DNA of 64,000 nt, from NCBI GenBank assembly GCA_963170055.1, contig CAUJGJ010000467.1:472901-536900 (forward strand), given 5' to 3'. The notes beneath the pieces were generated by a model. The model did no database searches. It had not been told where the DNA came from and saw nothing but the letters and a program-made list of their open reading frames with translations. Source of the DNA: Halisarca cf. caerulea (Eukaryota; Porifera; Demospongiae; Chondrillida; Halisarcidae). Shown in pieces: positions 51,501 through 61,319 of this stretch (within the stretch, counting starts at the first letter, position 1; each line of letters starts with the position of its first letter). The position numbers were made by a program, and so were the translations under genes.

Positions 51501-53278
51501 CCCAGTGGAAACACATGAAGTTTCTGAAGTGCTGTGGGCGTATTTGTGTAGTGTGGGATATGCTGGTGCTAATACCAATATTTGGCACTAGCACCACGCA
51601 CATTCCCAGTGGACACACATGAAGTTTCTTAACTACTGTGGGCGTATTTGTGTAGTGTTGGATATGCTGGTGCTAATACCAATATTTGGCACTAGCACCA
51701 CGCACATTCCCAGTGGACACACATGAAGTTTCTGAAGTGCTGTGGGCGTATTTGTGTAGTGTTGATATGCTGGTGCTAATACCAATATTTGGCACTAGCA
51801 CCACGCACATTCCCAGTGGAAACACATGAAGTTTCTTCACTGCAGTGGGCGTATTTGTGTAGTGTTGGATATGCTGGTGCTAATACCAATATTTGGCACT
51901 AGCACAACGCACATTCCCAGTGGACACACATGAAGTTTCTTAACTACTGTGGGCGTATTTGTGTAATGTTGGATATGCTGGTGCTAATACCAGTATTTGG
52001 CACTAGCACCACGCACATTCCCAGTGGACACACATGACCTTTCTAAAGTTCTGTGGGCGTATTTGTGTAGTGTTGATATGCTGGTGCTAATACCAATATT
52101 TGGCACTAGCACCACGCACAATCCCAGTGGAAACACAAGAAGTTTCTTCACTGAAGAGGGCGTATATGTGTAGTGTTGGATATGCTGGTGCTAATACCAA
52201 TATTTGGCACTAGCACCACGCACATTCCCAGTGGACACACATGAAGTTTCTTAACTACTGTGGGCGTATTTGTGTAGTGTTGGATATGCTGGTGCTAATA
52301 CCAATATTTGGCACTAGCACCACGCACATTCCCAGTGGACACACATGACCTTTCTGAAGTGCTGTGGGCGTATTTGTGTAGTGTTGATATTCTGGTGCTA
52401 ATACCAATATTTGGCACTAGCACCACGCACATTCCCAGTGGACACACATGAAGTTTCTTAACTACTGTGGGCGTATTTGTGTAATGTTGAATATGCTGGT
52501 GCTAATACCAATATTTGGCACTAGCACCACGCACATTCCCAGTGGACACACATGAACTTTCTTAACTACTGTGGGCGTATTTGTGTAGTGTTGGATATGC
52601 TGGTGCTAATACCAATATTTGGCACTAGCACCACGCACATTCCCAGTGGACACACATGACCTTTCTGAAGTGCTGTGGGCGTATTTGTGTAGTGTTGATA
52701 TGCTGGTGCTAATACCAATATTTGGCACTAGCACCACGCACAATCCCAGTGGAAACACAAGAAGTTTCTTCACTGAAGAGGGCGTATATGTGCAGTGTTG
52801 GATATGCTGGTGCTAATACCAATATTTGGCACTAGCACCACGCACATTCCCAGTGGACACACATGAAGTTTCTTAACTGCTGTGGGCGTATTTGTGTAGT
52901 GTTGGATATGCTGGTGCTAATAGCAATATTTGGCACTAGCACCACGCACATTCTCAGTGGACACACATGAAGTTTCTGAAGTGCTGTGGGTGTATTTGTG
53001 TAGATTTGGATATGTTGGTGCTAATACCAATATTTGGCACTAGCACCATGCACATTCCCAGTGGACACACATGAAGTTTCTGAAGTGCTGTGGGCGTATT
53101 TGTGTAGTGTGGGATATGCTGGTGCTAATACCAATATTTGGCACTAGCACCACGCACATTCCCAGTGGACACACATGAAGTTTCTGAAGTGCTGTACGCG
53201 TATTTGTGTAGTGTTGGATATGCTGGTGCTAATACCAATATTTGGCACTAGCACCACGCACATTCTCAGTGGACACAC
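48504..53278 (+). repeat. 4.8-kb tandem duplication, copy 2 (46 monomers)
   Basis: Markers lie 4,775 bp after those of copy 1 (for example CTAGTTCCACG at 49,409 and ACGCG at 53,196 against 48,421). Near the start the offset is 4,879, because the TTCACTGCAGTGG monomer at about 44,130-44,230 has no counterpart here. Only scattered base differences are visible: AGTTGGCAC (46,210) against AGTGGACAC, GCTTGTGC (46,371) against GCTGGTGC, CTAGCAAAACG (51,484) against CTAGCACCACG, ATTTTGCAC (48,050) against ATTTGGCAC, and ACCATGCAC (53,045) against ACCACGCAC. The duplication is therefore young. Confidence 0.92.
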
Positions 53279-54628
53279 ATGAAGTTTCTTAACTGCTGTG
53301 GGCGTATTTGTGTAGTGTTGGATATGTTGGTGCTAATACCAATATTTGGCACTAGCACCACGCACATTCCCAGTGGACACACATGAAGTTTCTGAAGTGC
53401 TGTGGGTGTATTTGTGTAGATTTGGATATGCTGGTGCTAATACCAAAATTTGGCACTAGCACCACGCACATTCCCAGTGGACACACATGAAGTTTCTTAA
53501 CTGCTGTGGGCGTATTTGTGTAGTGTTGGATATGCTGGTGCTAATACCAATATTTGGCACTAGCACCACGCACATTCCCAGTGGACACACATGAAGTTTC
53601 TGAAGTGCTGTGGGTGTATTTGTGTAGATTTGGATATGCTGGTGCTAATACCAATATTTGGCACTAGCACCACGCACATTCCCAGTGGACACACATGAAG
53701 TTTCTGAAGTGCTGTGGGCGTATTTGTGTAGTGTGGGATATGCTGGTGCTAATAACAATATTTGGCACTAGCACCACGCACATTCCCAGTGGACACACAT
53801 GAAGTTTCTGAAGTGCTGTAGACGTATTTGTGTAGTGTTGGATATGCTGGTACTAATACCAATATTTGGCACTAGCACCACGCACATTCCCAGTAGACAC
53901 ACATGAAGTTTCTGAAGTGCTGTGGGCGTATTTGTGTAGTGTTGATATGCTGGTGCTAATACCAATATTTGGCACTAGCACCACGCACATTCCCAGTGGA
54001 CACACATGAAGTTTCTGAAGAGCTGTTGGCGTATTTGTGTAGTGTTGGATATGCTGGTGCTAATACCAATATTTTGCACTAGCACCACGCACATTCCCAG
54101 TGGACACACATGAAGTTTCTTAACTACTGTGGGCGTATTTGTGTAGTGTTGGATATGCTGGTGCTAATACCAATATTTGGCACTAGCACCACGCACATTC
54201 CCAGTGGACACACATGACCTTTCTGAAGTGCTGTGGGCGTATTTGTGTAGTGTTGATATGCTGGTGCTAATACCAATATTTGGCACTAGCACCACGCACA
54301 TTCCCAGTGGAAACACATGAAGTTTCTTCAATGAAGTGGGCGTATATGTGTAGTGTTGGATATGCTGGTGCTAATACCAATATTTGGCACTAGCACCACG
54401 CACATTCCCAGTGGACACACATGAAGTTTCTTAACTGCTGTGGGCGTATTTGTGTAGTGTTGGATATGCTGGTGCTAATACCAATATTTGGCACTAGCAC
54501 CACGCACATTCCCAGTGGACACACATGAAGTTTCTTAACTGCTGTGGGCGTATTTGTGTAGTGTTGGATATGCTGGTGCTAATACCAATATTTGGCACTA
54601 GCACCACGCACATTCCCAGTGGACACAC
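53279..54628 (+). repeat. Thirteen satellite monomers between two large duplications
   Basis: TTAACTGCTG, GTGGGTG / GTAGATTTGG, GTGTGGGATATG with AATAACAAT, CTGTAGACG, GAAGAGCTGTTGG, TTAACTACTG, 103-bp GACC, TTCTTCAATGAAG and TTAACTGCTG units. The later part matches the end of the following 3,116-bp copy, with one TTAACTGCTG unit extra (the TTCAATGAAG unit is 3,220 bp before its counterpart). The TTCAATGAAG base is private to this copy. Confidence 0.82.
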
Positions 54629-57600
54629 ATGAAGTTTCTGAAGAGCTGTTGGCGTATTTGTGTAGTGTTGGATATGCTGGTGCTAATACCAATATTTGGC
54701 ACTAGCACCACGCACATTCCCAGTGGACACACATGAAGTTTCTTAACTACTGTGGGCGTATTTGTGTAGTGTTGGATATGCTGGTGCTAATAACAATATT
54801 TGGCACTAGCACCACGCACATTCCCAGTGGACACACATGACCTTTCTGAAGTGCTGTGGGCGTATTTGTGTAGTGTTGATATGCTGGTGCTAATACCAAT
54901 ATTTGGCACTAGCACCACGCACATTCCCAGTGGAAACACATGAAGTTTCTTCACTGAAGTGGGCGTATATGTGTAGTGTTGGATATGCTGGTGCTAATAC
55001 CAATATTTGGCACTAGCACCACGCACATTCCCAGTGGACACACATGAAGTTTCTTAACTGCTGTGGGCGTATTTGTGTAGTGTTGGATATGCTGGTGCTA
55101 ATACCAATATTTGGCACTAGCACCACGCACATTCCCAGTGGACACACATGAAGTTTCTTAACTGCTGTGGGCGTATTTGTGTAGTGTTGGATATGCTGGT
55201 GCTAATACCAATATTTGGCACTAGCACCACGCACATTCCCAGTGGACACACATGAAGTTTCTGAAGTGCTGTGGGCGTATTTGTATAGTGTTGATATGCT
55301 GGTGCTAATACCAATATTTGGCACTAGCACCACGCACATTCCCAGTGGAAACACATGAAGTTTCTTCACTGAAGTGGGCGTATATGTGTAGTGTTGGATA
55401 TGCTGGTGCTAATACCAATATTTGGCACTAGCACCACGCACATTCCCAGTGGACACACATGAAGTTTCTTAACTGCTGTGGGCGTATTTGTGTAGTGTTG
55501 GATATGCTGGTGCTAATACCAATATTTGGCACTAGCACCACGCACATTCCCAGTGGACACACATGAAGTTTCTGAAGTGCTGTGGGCGTATTTGTGTAGT
55601 GTGGGATATGCTGGTGCTAATAACAATATTTGGCACTAGCACCACGCACATTCCCAGTGGACACACATGAAGTTTCTGAAGTGCTGTAGACGTATTTGTG
55701 TAGTGTTGGATATGCTGGTGCTAATACCAATATTTGGCACTAGCACCACGCACATTCCCAGTAGACACACATGAAGTTTCTGAAGTGCTGTGGGCGTATT
55801 TGTGTAGTGTTGGATATGCTGGTGCTAATACCAATATTTGGCACTAGCACCACGCACATTCCCAGTGGACACACATGAAGTTTCTGAAGAGCTGTTGGCG
55901 TATTTGTGTAGTGTTGGATATGCTGGTGCTAATACCAATATTTGGCACTAGCACCACGCACATTCCCAGTGGACACACATGAAGTTTCTGAAGTGCTGTG
56001 GGCGTATTTGTGTAGTGTGGGATATGCTGGTGCTAATAACAATATTTGGCACTAGCACCACGCACATTCCCAGTGGACACACATGAAGTTTCTGAAGTGC
56101 TGTAGACGTATTTGTGTAGTGTTGGATATGCTGGTGCTAATACCAATATTTGGCACTAGCACCACGCACATTCCCAGTAGACACACATGAAGTTTCTGAA
56201 GTGCTGTGGGCGTATTTGTGTAGTGTTGGATATGCTGGTGCTAATACCAATATTTGGCACTAGCACCACGCACATTCCCAGTGGACACACATGAAGTTTC
56301 TGAAGAGCTGTTGGCGTATTTGTGTAGTGTTGGATATGCTGGTGCTAATACCAATATTTGGTACTAGCACCACGCACATTCCCAGTGGACACACATGAAG
56401 TTTCTTAACTACTGTGGGCGTATTTGTGTAGTGTTGGATATGCTGGTGCTAATACCAATATTTGGCACTAGCACCACGCACATTCCCAGTGGACACACAT
56501 GACCTTTCTGAAGTGCTGTGGGCGTATTTGTGTAGTGTTGATATGCTGGTGCTAATACCAATATTTTGCACTAGCACCACGCACATTCCCAGTGGAAACA
56601 CATGAAGTTTCTTCACTGAAGTGGGCGTATATGTGTAGTGTTGGATATGCTAGTGCTAATACCAATATTTGGCACTAGCACCACGCACATTCCCAGTGGA
56701 CACACATGAAGTTTCTTAACTGCTGTGGGCGTATTTGTGTAGTGTTGGATATGCTGGTGTTAATACCAATATTTGGCACTAGCACCACGCACATTGGCAG
56801 TGGAAACACATGAAGTTTCTTCACTGAAGTGGGCGTATATGTGTAGTGTTGGATATGCTGGTGCTAATACCAATATTTGGCACTAGCACCACGCACATTC
56901 CCAGTGGACACACATGAAGCTTCTTAACTGCTGTGGGCGTATTTGTGTAGTGTTGGATATGCTGGTGCTAATACCAATATTTGGCACTAGCACCACGCAC
57001 ATTCCCAGTGGACACACATGAAGTTTCTGAAGTGCTGTAGACGTATTTGTGTAGTGTTGGATATGCTGGTGCTAATACCAATATTTGGCACTAGCACCAC
57101 GCACATTCCCAGTGGACACACATGAAGTTTCTGAAGAGCTGTTGGCGTATTTGTGTAGTGTTGGATATGCTGGTGCTAATACCAATATTTGGCACTAGCA
57201 CCACGCACATTCCCAGTAGACACACATGAAGTTTCTTAACTACTGTGGGCGTATTTGTGTAATGTTGAATATGCTGGTGCTAATACCAATATTTGGTACT
57301 AGCACCACGCACATTCCCAGTGGACACACATGAAGTTTCTTAACTACTGTGGGCGTATTTGTGTAGTGTTGGATATGCTGGTGCTAATACCAATATTTGG
57401 CACTAGCACCACGCACATTCCCAGTGGACACACATGACCTTTCTGAAGTGCTGTGGGCGTATTTGTGTAGTGTTGATATGCTGGTGCTAATACCAATATT
57501 TGGCACTAGCACCACGCACATTCCCAGTGGAAACACATGAAGTTTCTTCACTGAAGTGGGCGTATATGTGTAGTGTTGGATATGCTGGTGCTAATACCAA

Positions 57601-57744
57601 TATTTGGCACTAGCACCACGCACATTCCCAGTGGACACACATGAAGTTTCTTAACTGCTGTGGGCGTATTTGTGTAGTGTTGGATATGCTGGTGCTAATA
57701 CCAATATTTGGCACTAGCACCACGCACATTCCCAGTGGACACAC
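54629..57744 (+). repeat. 3,116-bp HOR copy 1 (30 monomers)
   Basis: Starts with GAAGAGCTGTTGG at 54,629 and includes TTAACTACTG with AATAACAAT, 103-bp GACC, TTCACTGAAG and a GTATAGTGTTGATATG unit. It then has a tetramer (GTGTGGGATATG, CTGTAGACG, GAAGTGCTG, GAAGAGCTG) present twice 416 bp apart from 55,563. GGTGTTAATACC, the ACATTGGCAG marker (56,791) and GAAGCTTCTTAAC follow. Thirty units with four one-base losses give 3,116 bp. Start and end are arbitrary rotations of the tandem repeat. Confidence 0.93.
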
Positions 57745-60700
57745 ATGAAGTTTCTGAAGAGCTGTTGGCGTATTTGTGTAGTGTTGGATATGCTGGTGCT
57801 AATACCAATATTTGGCACTAGCACCACGCACATTCCCAGTGGACACACATGAAGTTTCTTAACTACTGTGGGCGTATTTGTGTAGTGTTGGATATGCTGG
57901 TGCTAATAACAATATTTGGCACTAGCACCACGCACATTCCCAGTGGACACACATGACCTTTCTGAAGTGCTGTGGGCGTATTTGTGTAGTGTTGATATGC
58001 TGGTGCTAATACCAATATTTGGCACTAGCACCACGCACATTCCCAGTGGAAACACATGAAGTTTCTTCACTGAAGTGGGCGTATATGTGTAGTGTTGGAT
58101 ATGCTGGTGCTAATACCAATATTTGGCACTAGCACCACGCACATTCCCAGTGGACACACATGAAGTTTCTTAACTGCTGTGGGCGTATTTGTGTAGTGTT
58201 GGATATGCTGGTGCTAATACCAATATTTGGCACTAGCACCACGCACATTCCCAGTGGACACACATGAAGTTTCTTAACTGCTGTGGGCGTATTTGTGTAG
58301 TGTTGGATATGCTGGTGCTAATACCAATATTTGGCACTAGCACCACGCACATTCCCAGTGGACACACATGAAGTTTCTGAAGTGCTGTGGGCGTATTTGT
58401 ATAGTGTTGATATGCTGGTGCTAATACCAATATTTGGCACTAGCACCACGCACATTCCCAGTGGAAACACATGAAGTTTCTTCACTGAAGTGGGCGTATA
58501 TGTGTAGTGTTGGATATGCTGGTGCTAATACCAATATTTGGCACTAGCACCACGCACATTCCCAGTGGACACACATGAAGTTTCTTAACTGCTGTGGGCG
58601 TATTTGTGTAGTGTTGGATATGCTGGTGCTAATACCAATATTTGGCACTAGCACCACGCACATTCCCAGTGGACACACATGAAGTTTCTGAAGTGCTGTG
58701 GGCGTATTTGTGTAGTGTGGGATATGCTGGTGCTAATAACAATATTTGGCACTAGCACCACGCACATTCCCAGTGGACACACATGAAGTTTCTGAAGTGC
58801 TGTAGACGTATTTGTGTAGTGTTGGATATGCTGGTGCTAATACCAATATTTGGCACTAGCACCACGCACATTCCCAGTAGACACACATGAAGTTTCTGAA
58901 GTGCTGTGGGCGTATTTGTGTAGTGTTGGATATGCTGGTGCTAATACCAATATTTGGCACTAGCACCACGCACATTCCCAGTGGACACACATGAAGTTTC
59001 TGAAGAGCTGTTGGCGTATTTGTGTAGTGTTGGATATGCTGGTGCTAATACCAATATTTGGCACTAGCACCACGCACATTCCCAGTGGACACACATGAAG
59101 TTTCTGAAGTGCTGTGGGCGTATTTGTGTAGTGTGGGATATGCTGGTGCTAATAACAATATTTGGCACTAGCACCACGCACATTCCCAGTGGACACACAT
59201 GAAGTTTCTGAAGTGCTGTAGACGTATTTGTGTAGTGTTGGATATGCTGGTGCTAATACCAATATTTGGCACTAGCACCACGCACATTCCCAGTAGACAC
59301 ACATGAAGTTTCTGAAGTGCTGTGGGCGTATTTGTGTAGTGTTGGATATGCTGGTGCTAATACCAATATTTGGCACTAGCACCACGCACATTCCCAGTGG
59401 ACACACATGAAGTTTCTGAAGAGCTGTTGGCGTATTTGTGTAGTGTTGGATATGCTGGTGCTAATACCAATATTTGGTACTAGCACCACGCACATTCCCA
59501 GTGGACACACATGAAGTTTCTTAACTACTGTGGGCGTATTTGTGTAGTGTTGGATATGCTGGTGCTAATACCAATATTTGGCACTAGCACCACGCACATT
59601 CCCAGTGGACACACATGACCTTTCTGAAGTGCTGTGGGCGTATTTGTGTAGTGTTGATATGCTGGTGCTAATACCAATATTTTGCACTAGCACCACGCAC
59701 ATTCCCAGTGGAAACACATGAAGTTTCTTCACTGAAGTGGGCGTATATGTGTAGTGTTGGATATGCTAGTGCTAATACCAATATTTGGCACTAGCACCAC
59801 GCACATTCCCAGTGGACACACATGAAGTTTCTTAACTGCTGTGGGCGTATTTGTGTAGTGTTGGATATGCTGGTGTTAATACCAATATTTGGCACTAGCA
59901 CCACGCACATTGGCAGTGGAAACACATGAAGTTTCTTCACTGAAGTGGGCGTATATGTGTAGTGTTGGATATGCTGGTGCTAATACCAATATTTGGCACT
60001 AGCACCACGCACATTCCCAGTGGACACACATGAAGCTTCTTAACTGCTGTGGGCGTATTTGTGTAGTGTTGGATATGCTGGTGCTAATACCAATATTTGG
60101 CACTAGCACCACGCACATTCCCAGTGGACACACATGAAGTTTCTGAAGTGCTGTAGACGTATTTGTGTAGTGTTGGATATGCTGGTGCTAATACCAATAT
60201 TTGGCACTAGCACCACGCACATTCCCAGTGGACACACATGAAGTTTCTGAAGAGCTGTTGGCGTATTTGTGTAGTGTTGGATATGCTGGTGCTAATACCA
60301 ATATTTGGCACTAGCACCACGCACATTCCCAGTAGACACACATGAAGTTTCTTAACTACTGTGGGCGTATTTGTGTAATGTTGAATATGCTGGTGCTAAT
60401 ACCAATATTTGGTACTAGCACCACGCACATTCCCAGTGGACACACATGAAGTTTCTTAACTACTGTGGGCGTATTTGTGTAGTGTTGGATATGCTGGTGC
60501 TAATACCAATATTTGGCACTAGCACCACGCACATTCCCAGTGGACACACATGACCTTTCTGAAGTGCTGTGGGCGTATTTGTGTAGTGTTGATATGCTGG
60601 TGCTAATACCAATATTTGGCACTAGCACCACGCACATTCCCAGTGGAAACACATGAAGTTTCTTCACTGAAGTGGGCGTATATGTGTAGTGTTGGATATG

Positions 60701-60860
60701 CTGGTGCTAATACCAATATTTGGCACTAGCACCACGCACATTCCCAGTGGACACACATGAAGTTTCTTAACTGCTGTGGGCGTATTTGTGTAGTGTTGGA
60801 TATGCTGGTGCTAATACCAATATTTGGCACTAGCACCACGCACATTCCCAGTGGACACAC
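57745..60860 (+). repeat. 3,116-bp HOR copy 2 (30 monomers)
   Basis: Every marker of copy 1 recurs 3,116 bp later, including rare ones: ATTTGGTACTAG (59,475), ATTTTGCAC (59,683), GATATGCTAGTGC (59,762), GGTGTTAATACC, ACATTGGCAG (59,907) and GAAGCTTCTTAAC. I saw no difference at any marker compared. After 60,860 the next unit has GTATAGTGTTGATATG and AATACGAATATT instead of GAAGAGCTG, so the tandem ends there. Confidence 0.93.
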
Positions 60861-61319
60861 ATGAAGTTTCTGAAGTGCTGTGGGCGTATTTGTATAGTGT
60901 TGATATGCTGGTGCTAATACGAATATTTGGCACTAGCACCACGCACATTCCCAGTGGAAACACATGAAGTTTCTTCACTGAAGTGGGCGTATATGTGTAG
61001 TGTTGGATATGCTGGTGCTAATACCAATATTTGGCACTAGCACCACGCACATTCCCAGTGGACACACATGAAGTTTCTTAACTGCTGTGGGCGTATTTGT
61101 GTAGTGTTGGATATGCTGGTGCTAATACCAATATTTGGCACTAGCACCACGCACATTCCCAGTGGACACACATGAAGTTTCTTAACTACTGTGGGCGTAT
61201 TTGTGTAGTGTTGGATATGTTGGTGCTAATACATATATTTGGCACTAGCACCACGCACATTCCCAGTGGACACACATGAAGTTTCTGAAGTGCTGTGGGT
61301 GTATTTGTGTAGTGTTGAT
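60861..61319 (+). repeat. Units matching 18.2-18.6 kb, ending in a hybrid monomer
   Basis: GTATAGTG / AATACGAATATT, TTCACTGAAG, TTAACTGCTG and TTAACTACTG with ATACATATATTTGG follow the order at 18,185-18,596. The next unit (61,277) begins GAAGTGCTGTGGGTGTATT like the 18,597 unit but continues GTGTTGATATGC, like the 103-bp unit near 22,121. It joins two distant array domains in register. Confidence 0.83.
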
